64,000 bases of DNA from CBDBBY01 sp965203215 (GCA_965203215.1 CBDBBY010000001.1:1612001-1676000); one strand, 5' to 3'; counted from the first letter of the stretch, positions 53,477-63,874 are shown. Translations and numbers: made by a program. The notes: generated by a model from the sequence alone, not told the origin.

Positions 53477-55774
53477 ATGTTGAAATTCGGCGTGAGCCAA
53501 CCCGTGAAGAGGAAGGAAGACGTCCGGCTGCTGACCGGACAAGGCCGGTACATCGGCGACGCCGCTCCCGACGGAGCGCTGGTAGCTCATTTCTTCTACT
53601 CGCCGGTCGCGCACGCCCGGATCGCCTCCTTGGACGTCGAGGCCGCCAGATCGGCGGACGGAGTGCATGCAGTCTTGACTGCGGAGGATCTTGAGCGAGC
53701 CTCGGTCCTCAACAGGATGGCAGCGAGCATCCTCGACCTGCCCGACGGCGGAAAGGGCGCGAACCCCGCACGCCCCCTCCTTGCATCGGACAAGGTTCGT
53801 TTCGTGGGCGAGCCCGTCGCCATGATCGTGGCCGACACTCTGGACCAGGCGAAGGACGCGGCAGAGCAGATCGAATTCGATTACGAGGAGCTTTCCGCGC
53901 ACCTCGCCCTCAAGCCCGGCGGCGAGGCGCTGCACGAGGAAGCCCCCGACAATCTGGCTTTCGACTGGTGGGCCGGCGACAAGGACAGGGTCGGCAAGCA
54001 GTTCAGCAAAGCCGCGCATACGGTCTCGCTGATCGTGGAGGACAACCGCATCATCGCGAATTCGTTGGAGACGAGAGGCTGCACCGCATACTGGGCCGAC
54101 GGGCGTCTGCATTTCGCGTTCAGCGGCCAGGGAGTCTGGGGCCCCAAGCAGGAGTTGAAGAAGGTCTTCGGCTTGGAAAGCTCGGATGTTCACGTGCAGA
54201 TCCCCGACGTCGGCGGCGGGTTCGGGATGAAAGGGTTCATGTATCCGGAATACTTCGTCGTGGCTCAGGGCGCGCGCGTCGCCGGACGGCCTTTGCGCTG
54301 GGAGTCCGAGAGGTCGGACGCCATGCTGACGGACAATGCGGGACGGGATCTCGTATCCCTTGTCGAAGCTGCATTCGACGAAAACCACCGCATCCTGGCC
54401 TACCGAATCGATACGCAATGCAACCTCGGAGCACAGAATTCCACTTTCGGCCAAGCGATTCAGACGGAGATCGCCCAAAAGGTCGTGACGGGCGTCTACG
54501 ACGTCCCTGCGACATTCTTCCGCGTGCAAGGGATTTACACCAATACTGCGCCGGTGGACGCGTATCGCGGAGCCGGACGGCCGGAAGCGATATACATGAT
54601 CGAGCGATTGATGGATCATGCCGCCAGAGTTCTAGGCGTCGGCCAGCTCGAATTGAGGCGCAAGAACTTCATTCCGCCCGAAAAGTTTCCGTATCTGAAT
54701 TTTGCTAAGGAGACCTTCGACGTCGGCGACTTCGACAAGGTATTGAAGCGCGCGGAAGCGGAGGCGGATATTGCCGGGTTTCCGTCGCGGAGACGCGAAG
54801 CCAAGTCGAAAGGCAGACTCAGGGGCATCGGCCTTTGCTACTATATCGAAGCAATTCTCGGCGATCCCTCTGAAACCACCAAAATCGAATTCACCGAGAG
54901 CGGCGGCGTCAACATGTACGTGGGCACCCAGTCGAACGGCCAGGGCCACGAGACCGCCTTCGCGCAGGTTCTGCACGAACGCACCGGCATTCCGTTCGAG
55001 AAGATCAATTTCGTGCAGGGGGACAGCGATCTGATCCGGAAGGGCGGCGGAACCGGCGGGTCGCGCTCCGTCACGACGCAAAGCGTTTCGATCAATTTGA
55101 CTTCGGACCGCATGATCGAAAAATTCATGCCGTTCGCCGCCGAGCAGTTTGAACATGCGGAATCGGATGTCGAATTCGACGACGGACTGTTTCGCGCGAA
55201 AGGCACCAACAAGTCGATGTCTTTGATGGACGCCGCGGACGCCGCGCGGGCGGCAGGCCGAGTGGACTTGCTGACGACCGAAGCGACCTCGAAACTGGAC
55301 GGCCGCTCCTATCCGAACGGAGCCCATTTCTGCGAGGTCGAAATCGATCCCGACACTGGAGATACGAAAGTTGTCAAATACACGGTGGTCGACGATCTGG
55401 GCATCCTGATGAATCCCATGCTCGCCGAAGGCCAGGTCCACGGAGGCGTGGCGCAAGGCATTGGCCAGGCGGTCACGGAGCGAGTCGTATTCGACGAGGA
55501 CGGCCAGCTCTTGTCAGGCACGTTCATGGATTACGCGATGCCGCGCGCCGGAGACATTCCGTTCATCGAGTTCCACTCTGAGCCCGTGCCGTCCAAGAAC
55601 AATCCGATCGGCATGAAAGGATGCGGAGAAGCGGGAACGATCGGCGCGCTCGCTGCCGTCGCGAATGCCGTTCAGGACGCAGTGTGGGAACTGGGCGTGC
55701 AGCGGGTCGACATGCCGTTTACCCCGGAGCGGACATGGCGGATGCTGGCGGCGAAGGAAACCGCTCCGAATTGA
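53477..55774 (+). CDS. Molybdopterin-binding large subunit, xanthine dehydrogenase family
   Basis: 765 aa. N-terminal a/b hammerhead (KRKEDVRLLTGQGRYIGDA) and Mo-pterin domains with DVGGGFGMKG, AYRGAGRPEAIYMIERL, GTQSNGQGHETAFAQ, GGGTGGSRSVTTQ and KGCGEAGTIGA holding the catalytic Glu near 718. The active-site loop is AYRGAGRPE, not the CSFR loop of form I CO dehydrogenase, so this is a hydroxylase of unknown substrate. The FAD (medium) and 2Fe-2S (small) subunits expected for this enzyme are not adjacent. Divergent from valS. Confidence 0.88.
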   Translation: MLKFGVSQPVKRKEDVRLLTGQGRYIGDAAPDGALVAHFFYSPVAHARIASLDVEAARSADGVHAVLTAEDLERASVLNRMAASILDLPDGGKGANPARPLLASDKVRFVGEPVAMIVADTLDQAKDAAEQIEFDYEELSAHLALKPGGEALHEEAPDNLAFDWWAGDKDRVGKQFSKAAHTVSLIVEDNRIIANSLETRGCTAYWADGRLHFAFSGQGVWGPKQELKKVFGLESSDVHVQIPDVGGGFGMKGFMYPEYFVVAQGARVAGRPLRWESERSDAMLTDNAGRDLVSLVEAAFDENHRILAYRIDTQCNLGAQNSTFGQAIQTEIAQKVVTGVYDVPATFFRVQGIYTNTAPVDAYRGAGRPEAIYMIERLMDHAARVLGVGQLELRRKNFIPPEKFPYLNFAKETFDVGDFDKVLKRAEAEADIAGFPSRRREAKSKGRLRGIGLCYYIEAILGDPSETTKIEFTESGGVNMYVGTQSNGQGHETAFAQVLHERTGIPFEKINFVQGDSDLIRKGGGTGGSRSVTTQSVSINLTSDRMIEKFMPFAAEQFEHAESDVEFDDGLFRAKGTNKSMSLMDAADAARAAGRVDLLTTEATSKLDGRSYPNGAHFCEVEIDPDTGDTKVVKYTVVDDLGILMNPMLAEGQVHGGVAQGIGQAVTERVVFDEDGQLLSGTFMDYAMPRAGDIPFIEFHSEPVPSKNNPIGMKGCGEAGTIGALAAVANAVQDAVWELGVQRVDMPFTPERTWRMLAAKETAPN

Positions 55775-55873
55775 CCGCTTCTCGCGCCCTGAATTCGGAG
55801 CGCGACGCCGGTCTTCAAGCAGGTCGGACAACCGTTCGCCGGCGCGTTCGACCAGCCCCCCCCCGATGAGCCC

Positions 55874-57259
55874 CTACCTGCCGGACCGCTTAAGAACCTT
55901 GTCCAAAAGCATGCGGCGCTCGCTCGCTACCGGCGCCGTTTTGACCCGCTCGTAATTCACCTGAGGGTCGTACAGATTCACCTCCAACCCGAGTTCCGCC
56001 GCCGTCAGCCTCCCCATCGAAGCAATAAGCGAATAAGCGGCAACGTCGCGATTCGTTTCAGCCGTGATCAGGTCGGTGCGAGCGCCAAGCAGCCTTTGTT
56101 CGGTATCGAGGACATCCAGAGTGGACCGAAGTCCGAGCGCCGCCTCCTCGCGCATGCCGTTGTACGCAATCTGGGCCGACTCCACCTGCTCGCGCCGCGC
56201 CGTTATGGATGCCGCGGCGATTTCGAACCTCGCCCAAGCCGAAGCAACCCGCTGTTCGGCCGAACGGACGGCCTGCAGCAAATCGAAACGCGCCTGCTGC
56301 GATACAGCCAGACCCTGCCGCAGCAGGGCCATGTTCGTGCCGCCGCGGTACAAAGGCATGTTGGCTGTCAACGAAATGCTGGACGTGGTTGATCCGCTGC
56401 CGCTCCAGCGTTCCAGATCACGGTCCAACGCCACGGATCCTCCCAGCGAAATCCTGGGATTCAGAACGGTTTCGGATCTTTTCACATTGAGATCCGCCGC
56501 CGCCGCCGTGTGCTGAGCCCTTATGATGGACGGATGATTCCTTCTTGCGATCTCGGTCGCCTCTTCAAGAGACGGCGGCAATTCGACGATCAGCGGCGAA
56601 AACTCCAATGTTCCGGGATATTCGCCGACTTGGAGTCTGTAGGTTTCCCGAGCGATCGAAAGCTCGCCTTCCCGCAACGCAACCGTGCTTCTCGCCGAAG
56701 CGAGCTGCGCCTCCACGGCACTCACGTCCGTCCGGGTGATGGCTCCGAGCTGGAATCGATTCCGGGCCGCGTCGAGTTCGGTCGAAATCAATCGATGATT
56801 GTTTCGCTCAAGCGTCAGCAGCCTGTCGTAGCGCAAGACGTCGTAGTAGGCCCTGACCGCGCCCAGAATTACGTTCTGTTCCGTCTCGACCAGCGTTTGC
56901 CGGGCAGCCAGGACTCCTTCTTCCGCCGCTTTTATGGCAAGCCTCTGGCTGCCCCCGTCGGACAAAAGCAAATCCATTGTCAAACGCAGCGTCCCCGTAA
57001 GGGAATCGCCGCTTTGCGCCGATGCGCTGTCAACGACTCTGCCTTGCGAGGTCGCGACCAGATTGATTGCCGGCCGCAGCACCGCCACGGCTTGCGAAAC
57101 GGTTTCATCGCTTACGCGAAGCAACGCGCGCGACGATTCGAGAACGCTGCTGTTGCGATAGGAGACTGCCAACGCCTCGGGCAGCGTCTGCCCGACAGCC
57201 GGAATTGCTAATCCGGCAGCAAGCGCGAAACAGATTGCGCCCTTCCTTTTGAACAACAT
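55874..57259 (-). CDS. tolC: TolC-family outer-membrane efflux channel
   Basis: 461 aa. Signal peptide (RKGAICFALAAGLAIPAVGQ) then LPEALAVSYRNSSVLESSRA, the usual start of the outer-membrane efflux domain, repeated in the second half (LEEATEIARRNHPSIIRAQH). Long helical hairpins (TLVETEQNVILGAVRAYYDV, RLLTLERNNHR) build the periplasmic tunnel. It serves type I secretion and RND/MFS pumps. Next to pcm, as in Rhodobacterales. Confidence 0.93.
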   Translation of the reverse strand: MLFKRKGAICFALAAGLAIPAVGQTLPEALAVSYRNSSVLESSRALLRVSDETVSQAVAVLRPAINLVATSQGRVVDSASAQSGDSLTGTLRLTMDLLLSDGGSQRLAIKAAEEGVLAARQTLVETEQNVILGAVRAYYDVLRYDRLLTLERNNHRLISTELDAARNRFQLGAITRTDVSAVEAQLASARSTVALREGELSIARETYRLQVGEYPGTLEFSPLIVELPPSLEEATEIARRNHPSIIRAQHTAAAADLNVKRSETVLNPRISLGGSVALDRDLERWSGSGSTTSSISLTANMPLYRGGTNMALLRQGLAVSQQARFDLLQAVRSAEQRVASAWARFEIAAASITARREQVESAQIAYNGMREEAALGLRSTLDVLDTEQRLLGARTDLITAETNRDVAAYSLIASMGRLTAAELGLEVNLYDPQVNYERVKTAPVASERRMLLDKVLKRSGR

Positions 57260-57315
57260 GGTCTTCTCCGCATTTTAAGCTTCAGCCCGTTCTGCTCGCC
57301 TGTTGCCCCGCGTCA

Positions 57316-57969
57316 TCAAAATGTGAATGTTCTTATTTTCTTGAATCCCTGCAATACCGGCGCGTAGGCGTTGAACGCAATCCGCCAGCTGATTCTGCCT
57401 TTTGCCTTGATGCCGATCCTGCATTCGCCCGCTTCGCCGTCGACAAAAATGCATGCGATCCGACCGCCCTCTTTGAGCTGCTCGGAAAGACCAAGGGGGA
57501 GATCTTCCATGCCGCCTTGAACAGCCATCGCATCGTACGGCCCATGTTCCGGCGCGCCTTCCGCCAGAGGGCCGGAGATCGCTATGGCGTTGTCTACGAA
57601 ATGATTGGCGAGGGTCGACTCGACGCGCTCCGCGAACTCGTCGATTTCCTCCAACGCAATGACGGCCTCCGCCATGCGGGCGATGACGGCGGAAGAATAG
57701 CCAAGCGCGCATCCCACATCCAGAACAAGCTCGTCCCGCCTTACGTTCAATTCGTTCAGCATCTTCGCAAGCACGCGCGGATCCAGCACCACCCTGTGGT
57801 CCGCGATGGGAACATGCTCTCCCATGTATGCAAGATCCCTGAAGGCGTCGGGAACGAACTCCTCGCGCGGGATTTCCAGCATCGCTTGAATGATGTTGAA
57901 GTTGGTCACGTCCGACGGCCTCACTTGGCAGTCCACCATCGCGACGCGACGCTGATCGAATTCGTTCAT
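57316..57969 (-). CDS. pcm: Protein-L-isoaspartate O-methyltransferase-type protein
   Basis: 217 aa. The SAM-binding motif VLDVGCALGYSSAVIARMAE near residue 80 and MVDCQVRPSDVTNFNIIQAM then PREEFVP at the front match the alphaproteobacterial Pcm type found beside tolC. Classical Pcm repairs isoaspartyl residues; these shorter tolC-linked forms have GCALGY in place of GTGSGY and may differ in substrate. The ATG at 57969 is preferred over a longer frame. Confidence 0.85.
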   Translation of the reverse strand: MNEFDQRRVAMVDCQVRPSDVTNFNIIQAMLEIPREEFVPDAFRDLAYMGEHVPIADHRVVLDPRVLAKMLNELNVRRDELVLDVGCALGYSSAVIARMAEAVIALEEIDEFAERVESTLANHFVDNAIAISGPLAEGAPEHGPYDAMAVQGGMEDLPLGLSEQLKEGGRIACIFVDGEAGECRIGIKAKGRISWRIAFNAYAPVLQGFKKIRTFTF

Positions 57970-58093
57970 TGCCCAATCTGCAGAATCAAACCGGTCTCGC
58001 AGTTCATATTCGCACATTTCTTGCGGAAGGGTAACTCCGACCCGCGCCGTCGCCGAATCGGCTGCATGAGGTTTCCAAAGCGCGCAGACGGAA

Positions 58094-60040
58094 TCATCGT
58101 CCACTCAATCCGGGCAAGTTCTTGAATTCCTCCAGCGCCTCCGGATTCGCCAGCGCCTCGATGTTCGTGACCGGCATCCCGTTCACGACGTTCCTCACCG
58201 CCAATTCGACGATCTTGCCGGACTTGGTCCTCGGAATGTCCGACACGGCGAATATCCGAGCCGGGACATGCCGCGGCGACGCGTTCTCGCGCACGGCGCG
58301 CCTGATGTCCGAAATCAGTTCGTCCGTGAGTGCCGTTCCGTCCCTCAATCGCAGGAACAGAACGATTTCGACGTCCGACCCGGCATTCAATCCTATCGCC
58401 AAGGCTTCCAGCACTTCGCTGAACTGCTCCACCGGTCGATAGATTTCGGCCGTTCCGATTCGCACGCCTCCCGGATTCAGCGTCGCATCGGACCTGCCGA
58501 AAAACACCATCCCGCCGGTCTCCGTCAGACGCACCCAATCTCCGTGATGCCAGACGCCGGGATATCGCGAGAAGTACGCATCGTCGTATTTCGTTCCGTC
58601 ATCATCGTTGAAGAAACCCGTCGGCATCGAGGGGTGGGCCGACGCGCATACGAGTTCGCCCGTTTCTCCGAGCAGACTGTTGCCGTCCGCGTCGCAAACT
58701 CTGACGTCCATCCCGAGATGCCGCTTCTGGCATTGTCCTCTGTAAACCGGGCTGATCGGACTCGCGCCGACGAAACAGCCGAGGATATCGGTGCCGCCGG
58801 CGATCGAGGACAGGCAAACGTCCGATTTCCATTGCTCGTAGATGTAGTCGAAGGATTCCGGCGACAGCGGCGATCCAGTGGAATACACGACCCGGAGCGC
58901 GCTCAGATCGCACTGCGTCCGCGGAGCGGCGCCAGCCTTGGCGCATGCGTCGAAGTATTTGGCCGAAGCGCCGAAATGCGTCGCATCCTCCGCCGAGGCG
59001 ACATCGGGAAGCCGCGTCGCATCAGGATGCATCGGCGATCCGTCGTAGAGAACGATTGTCGCCTCTGAAGCCAAAGCGCTGACCAGCCAATTCCACATCA
59101 TCCACCCGCAGGTGGTCGCGTACATCACACGGTCGCCGGGCTTGATATCGCCTTGGAGCTTGTGCTCCTTCAAATGCTGCAGAACCGTGCCGCCGACGGA
59201 ATGGACGATGCATTTGGGAAGTCCCGTCGTCCCCGACGAGTACATGATGAACAATGGCGAGCGAAATCCTACGCGGGTGAATTCGGGCCGCGCCGGTCCC
59301 TGCCCGCCCAAATACTCCGCGAAACCCATATTCCCTTCAGCCGGGGCATCGACGGATTCGGCATAGGGCAGCGTCACGACGCGTCGGATGCTCGGAATGC
59401 GGTTCGCAACTTCGACGGCCGTCGGCAGAACGCGGAATGTCTTGCCGCCGTAGCGATACGCGGCTGTGCAAAACAACAGTTTCGGTTCAATCTGGCCGAA
59501 TCGATCCATCACGCCGTTGATTCCGAAATCAGGCGAGCATGACGACCAAACCGCGCCGAGACTGGCGGCTGCAATCATCGCGGCAACCGTTTCGGGCGTG
59601 TTCGCGACGATCCCCGCCACCCGGTCTCCGGCTCCAATGCCGTCTTCCCTCATCGATCGCTGGAGTCGTCCGACAAGGGAATTCAGCTCCTCCCAGGTCA
59701 AGCAACGCCGCTCGCCGCATTCGGAATGAAAAATGACTGCAGGCGCGCCATCGCGCCTGCGAAGGAGATTTTCGGCATAGTTCAGCGACGCGTCCGGGAA
59801 GAATCTGCTGTCTCGAATGTCGTCTGCGGGAATGTAATCTATCGGTCCCGGGTCGCCTACGGTTCCGCTGAAGTCCCACACCGCGCGCCAGAACGGTCCC
59901 GGATTCTCTATCGAATAATTCCAGAGGGCGTCATAATCCAAGTTGCCAACAGCGCCGGCGATTTCGGGACGCCCCATGAAGTCCGCGATCAGCGTCGATT
60001 CCGCCCGCACGCGCGAAGGTTCCCACAACAGCGTGTCCAT
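58094..60040 (-). CDS. Acetoacetyl-CoA synthetase
   Basis: 648 aa of the ANL adenylate-forming family. The AMP-binding P-loop is FIMYSSGTTGLPKCIVHSVG; later GVRIGTAEIYRPVEQFSEVL and IPRTKSGKIVELAVRNVV with the catalytic Lys (SGKIVE). The front part WEPSRVRAESTLIADFMG and PGPFWRAVWDFSG identify acetoacetate-CoA ligase rather than acetyl-CoA synthetase. It activates acetoacetate for return to acetyl-CoA, sterol-like or PHB metabolism. Confidence 0.93.
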   Translation of the reverse strand: MDTLLWEPSRVRAESTLIADFMGRPEIAGAVGNLDYDALWNYSIENPGPFWRAVWDFSGTVGDPGPIDYIPADDIRDSRFFPDASLNYAENLLRRRDGAPAVIFHSECGERRCLTWEELNSLVGRLQRSMREDGIGAGDRVAGIVANTPETVAAMIAAASLGAVWSSCSPDFGINGVMDRFGQIEPKLLFCTAAYRYGGKTFRVLPTAVEVANRIPSIRRVVTLPYAESVDAPAEGNMGFAEYLGGQGPARPEFTRVGFRSPLFIMYSSGTTGLPKCIVHSVGGTVLQHLKEHKLQGDIKPGDRVMYATTCGWMMWNWLVSALASEATIVLYDGSPMHPDATRLPDVASAEDATHFGASAKYFDACAKAGAAPRTQCDLSALRVVYSTGSPLSPESFDYIYEQWKSDVCLSSIAGGTDILGCFVGASPISPVYRGQCQKRHLGMDVRVCDADGNSLLGETGELVCASAHPSMPTGFFNDDDGTKYDDAYFSRYPGVWHHGDWVRLTETGGMVFFGRSDATLNPGGVRIGTAEIYRPVEQFSEVLEALAIGLNAGSDVEIVLFLRLRDGTALTDELISDIRRAVRENASPRHVPARIFAVSDIPRTKSGKIVELAVRNVVNGMPVTNIEALANPEALEEFKNLPGLSGR

Positions 60041-60512
60041 TGCGCCTTTCTCCGACTCGCATCCCCCGATGAAAACCGTTCGATACCATTGTCGGCGTTC
60101 GCGTCAAATCGGGGGATCATCCGATTCTTATGTGAGCATGCAACGGTGATTCGGCCAACTCGAAAATCGTGCGTCGGCAATGACATGCAATCCCGGCTAG
60201 CGACGAGACTTGCGAACGACTTGGGCGAAAGAGCGACCGCCGTTCCTCGGCATGTCTTCTTCCCGACCGAACGACGCTTACGAAAATTTGAACATCTTGC
60301 AGCGCACGCATCAGATCGGCGCTTGGCATCCGTCGAAGATGCCAAGCGCCGCTGATTTTCCCAGATCGATCAGGAAAACTCGATTCGAAGATTATCCGAC
60401 AGCCGCCTACACGAGAACGCCAATGGCTATCTCAATGATTTCTTTGCCGAAAATTGATCAACATCGGTCAAAACACAGCCGCGGCCTGGCATCCAATGCG
60501 ATCAATAATTGT
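60041..60512. other. Intergenic stretch without a gene
   Basis: Should carry the promoter of the acetoacetyl-CoA synthetase gene. The remaining frames have no recognisable domain. No clear terminator seen. Confidence 0.4.
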
Positions 60513-60842
60513 TTAATCCTTGATTTTAAACTCATCCGCATTAGCGCCTTCCGCTACGAGGTCGCGCAACCAAATTGGCTGTCGCCCCCGTCCCGACCAG
60601 GTCTGCATCGCATTTGCGGGATTCCGATATTTCGGCGCCACCTTTGAATAACGCTTGACTTTCGGCTGTTCAAACAACTCTTCGACTGAATAGCCCATGT
60701 TTCTAGCGAGCGTTTCTATTTTCTCGGCTGCCTTTGTGCGCTTGAGTCGCTCGTCTCGCGTTTCTATAGCAACTTCAAGTCTACGCTTCAGGGCTTTCAG
60801 TTCCCTGAGAGACAAAGCATCGAGGTCCGCATAGTTGTCCAT
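60513..60842 (-). CDS. H-NS/HvrA-family nucleoid protein
   Basis: 109 aa. A charged coiled-coil oligomerisation region (LDALSLRELKALKRRLEVAI then ETRDERLKR) is joined to the H-NS C-terminal DNA-binding core PKYRNPANAMQTWSGRGRQPIWL. HvrA/Spb-type proteins of purple bacteria control photosynthesis, nitrogen or transferred AT-rich genes. The ATG at 60842 has GGA at eight bases; a GTG at 60854 in the same frame is possible. Confidence 0.92.
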   Translation of the reverse strand: MDNYADLDALSLRELKALKRRLEVAIETRDERLKRTKAAEKIETLARNMGYSVEELFEQPKVKRYSKVAPKYRNPANAMQTWSGRGRQPIWLRDLVAEGANADEFKIKD

Positions 60843-61503
60843 GTGTTTTTCCACTTAAGTTTAGTAAAGACCGGATGGACCGATAACACCTCGCTCGGAG
60901 ATATGCAATCGCCTGTCAAACACCGAACGCAAATTGCGCGCGAAGAAGAACTCCTGCGTGCCGCTACTCGCAGAAATTGGAATTCGCGTCCTTGGATAAA
61001 TCGGCTCATTCCGGTCCACCGGTTGAGCTGCGGAGCAACGCGCAGATATTTGCGGGCTGACGTCGCCTCTCGGCGAGTCGGGAACGAAGCGGACGGCTTT
61101 CAATTGTTTCGCCCTAAACCAATACGCTTGCGAATGCTCAATCGAATGCCCGCTTGAAGTACTAAATGATGCGCTTCACAGGAAAAAATCCGACTCCGTT
61201 CGCCTCGCGGCGTCACTCTTTCAAGCGATGCATTTCGCTGTCGACAGCACGGACCGACAGCGGAACCCCATGCAATGCAGGTGCAGGCCCAGTCAATCCG
61301 GAATTGGCTAAAGTGTTGAAATCGCTTTACAAAACCTCGCATTTCAAGGTTGACGGCCAGCTTCCTCATGCCGCCGCGAACCCGAACAACAAATTCACCT
61401 TTCCGATTTGCGGCCGCATGACGAATGAACAATAATCTTTTGGTCGGCACGGCGGACAGTTTATGAAACCAACCGAGATCCCGACCGAGTTTCAGGAGAA
61501 CAA
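60843..61503. other. Stretch without a confident gene
   Basis: Only short frames (for example 61166-61435) without a family. The left end holds the hns-like promoter and the right end the promoter of the AGE gene. Confidence 0.4.
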
Positions 61504-61506
61504 TTG

Positions 61507-62700
61507 ATGAGCAGCAACTCTCCGACCCATCCGGACTTCGAATCCGATTTCTTTCTCAAGGACCACATTGAGCGCACTCTGGAATTCTACCGTCTGAACG
61601 CATTCGACGGCAATGGCGGATTTTTCCACTGCCTGCTCGACGACGGACGCTTGATCGACTTGGAAACGCGGCATCTAGTCAGCTCCACTCGCCACGTAGT
61701 GAATTTCGCGTCGTCGCACAAATTCAGCGGAAATTCCTCCGACAGGTCTCGGGCCGAGCACGGACTGCAATACATTACTGATTCGCATCTTCAGCCCGGC
61801 GGCTGGTTCGCTTGGGAATTGCGGAACGGCGCTCCGGCGAGCCAATCCGTTTCGACCTATGGCCATTCATTCGTTCTGCTTGCTGCCGCGACTGCGTTCA
61901 ATGCGGGAATTCCCGAAGGCCGCAAGCTTTTGGACCAAACTTGGGAATTCTGCGAGAAACACTTATGGCGGGAGTCCGATGGAGCCTATGTCGACGAGCT
62001 TCCATCCTTGAATCAAGATCCTCTGCCATACAGAGGGCAAAACGCAAACATGCACATGTGCGAAGCTTGCTTGGCGGCTTGGCATTCGACCCGCGAAAGG
62101 AGATATCTCGAAAGAGCCGAAATCTTGGCAACGAAGTTTGCGCTTGAATTGGCCGATGCCTGCGGAGGTCAGGTCTGGGAGCATTTCACCAGCGGCTGGC
62201 AGCCGGATTTCGACTACAATTCGGGAAAGCCGGACGATTTGTTCAAGCCTTGGGGCTTTCAGCCCGGACATCAATTCGAATGGTCGAGACTTCTTTTGAC
62301 GCTTGAAAAGGAGTCGCCGCGGGAATGGCACCTTGATCGCGCTGTTTCGCTTTACGAAACTGGAATGAACCAAGGGCGGGATCCGCAATTCGGAGGCGTG
62401 GTTTACGGAGTCGCGCCGGACGGGAATTTCGCTTCAGTGCAAAAATACTACTGGGTCCATAGCGAAGGCTTCGCGGCTGCGTGGAGACTATTCAGGAGAA
62501 CGGGTTTCGATAGGTACCGCTCGGATTACAATGGCCTCTGGCGATATTCGTGGAATCACTTTGTCGACCACAAGCACGGCGCTTGGTTCCGGGTACTGCG
62601 GCGCGACGGAAGCAAGGTGGACGACTATAAGTCGCCTCCCGGAAAGACCGATTACCATACGGTGATGGCATGCTGGGACGTCATCAATCATCTTCAATAG
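61507..62700 (+). CDS. AGE-family epimerase/isomerase (N-acylglucosamine 2-epimerase or mannose isomerase type)
   Basis: 397 aa, (alpha/alpha)6 barrel. The sequence HIERTLEFYRLNAFDGNGGF then LETRHLVSSTRHVVNFASSH contains the RxxxStR-type and His positions of the family. FQPGHQFEWSRLLL has the catalytic His, and KYYWVHSEGFAAAW and GKTDYHTVMACWDVI the late conserved His/Glu. The features fit YihS/mannose isomerase or RnBP-type enzymes; the exact sugar cannot be told. An AGGAG site lies before the ATG at 61507. Confidence 0.9.
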   Translation: MSSNSPTHPDFESDFFLKDHIERTLEFYRLNAFDGNGGFFHCLLDDGRLIDLETRHLVSSTRHVVNFASSHKFSGNSSDRSRAEHGLQYITDSHLQPGGWFAWELRNGAPASQSVSTYGHSFVLLAAATAFNAGIPEGRKLLDQTWEFCEKHLWRESDGAYVDELPSLNQDPLPYRGQNANMHMCEACLAAWHSTRERRYLERAEILATKFALELADACGGQVWEHFTSGWQPDFDYNSGKPDDLFKPWGFQPGHQFEWSRLLLTLEKESPREWHLDRAVSLYETGMNQGRDPQFGGVVYGVAPDGNFASVQKYYWVHSEGFAAAWRLFRRTGFDRYRSDYNGLWRYSWNHFVDHKHGAWFRVLRRDGSKVDDYKSPPGKTDYHTVMACWDVINHLQ

Positions 62701-63246
62701 GACCGCACCCGCCCGCTTCGTTGCTTTGCAGTTGCAGACGGCTCAAGATCTGAACATCGATCGCGTGCATCGATCCGCATTGATCGAACAAACTCGGCGG
62801 TCGGATTGGGTGGGTTCCGACCAGCTGAACACTTCCGACAATCGCCGCAATTCATGCCCGAATGTTCTGGAGTACGGGTGAAGCAGATTCGCGGGCCGGC
62901 CGGAGTGGACCGCGGTCGATATCTCACCCGGACTGCAGGATCCTTGCTGCAAGATTCGCGCGTGTTTCGGACGCGCAGGCAGCAAGCCGAAGCCAAGCCG
63001 TTAGGCTTTGGGAAAGATGAGAAGCAATCGCTGGCGCGTAGAGGACCAGCCGTCCCCGCTGCTACATCGCGCAAAGAACGCTCAGCCACCGCGCTCCAGA
63101 GAATGATTCTGCGCCGCGGTCACTTTTAGCTGCTTACTGTCATTCAATAGATGAGAACGATATGCTCAAATATGTCACCTTCGAAACTGCATGTAATTCA
63201 TATAGCAATGCATTTTTGGAAATCAAAAGAAATCTCGAATTGAAAT
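62701..63246. other. Unassigned stretch with a composition change
   Basis: The left two thirds are GC-rich with unrecognised frames. From about 63130 the DNA turns AT-rich, marking the border of the ATPase/TOPRIM module. Confidence 0.4.
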
Positions 63247-63864
63247 TCATTCACACAGAGCCTTAATCCAATTCTCAAAATTCTTGTAATTCTCATTATC
63301 CAATTCTAGTTTATCAGTCTTGAATGCCGTAAATGCCCTACCCATTCGCATTCCGGGTGCTACAATCGACAACCAAGCATAAACTTTAGACTTGCTTTCG
63401 CTAACACGAATGCCCTTATCCTTCACGTTCTTCACAAAATCACACGCAAGCTTCCATATATCGCTCTCTGGAATCAGTTCCGAGACAAAGTCCTCCAGCA
63501 CACCGGATTTTTGATTGTCCGGCATCACCCAAATGCCAATAACTTGATCTCCAAACTCTTGGACGGTTCCGCTGTGATACGGTGTTTTCGGTAACTCAAT
63601 TTCCAAATCAGAGCGAATCAGTTTATCGCGAATTGACTGCCACCTTCTTTCCAAACTATTGTTAGCATCGACAATTATGCCAATACTTCTCATATCCGAC
63701 TCCTTAATGAGCACCGGAAGATCGTTGAGCAAATTTTTGATTCCATTGCAGTTCACCAAATCCACATTCGAAATTCGTAATCTCTCCAAGACTGCCTCGA
63801 CTATTATCTTGTCCGTTCTTCCCTCGAGCAAGAATAGTCGTTTCGATGAAGCCCTGTCTTCCAT
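63247..63864 (-). CDS. DUF3226 TOPRIM-type protein
   Basis: 205 aa. A TOPRIM-like fold is suggested by KRLFLLEGRTDKIIVEAVLE (Glu14), the IGIIVDANNSLERRWQSIRD strand-loop with Asp, and IGIWVMPDNQKSGVLEDFVS, which matches the DUF3226 layout. TOPRIM proteins cut or join DNA with a Glu and Asp-x-Asp metal site. It directly follows the gene at 63875, whose stop lies ten bases upstream, so the two form an operon. Start ATG at 63864; a TTG at 63867 is also in frame. AT-rich, likely transferred. Confidence 0.8.
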   Translation of the reverse strand: MEDRASSKRLFLLEGRTDKIIVEAVLERLRISNVDLVNCNGIKNLLNDLPVLIKESDMRSIGIIVDANNSLERRWQSIRDKLIRSDLEIELPKTPYHSGTVQEFGDQVIGIWVMPDNQKSGVLEDFVSELIPESDIWKLACDFVKNVKDKGIRVSESKSKVYAWLSIVAPGMRMGRAFTAFKTDKLELDNENYKNFENWIKALCE

Positions 63865-63874
63865 CAATTCAGAC

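Noticed and set aside
53477..55774. Form I carbon monoxide dehydrogenase
   Set aside because: The active-site loop is AYRGAGRPE, lacking the Cys-Ser-Phe-Arg loop of true CoxL, and no coxM/coxS is adjacent.
62806..63129. 107-codon plus-strand frame
   Set aside because: Competing frame on the opposite strand is equally long and neither shows a domain.
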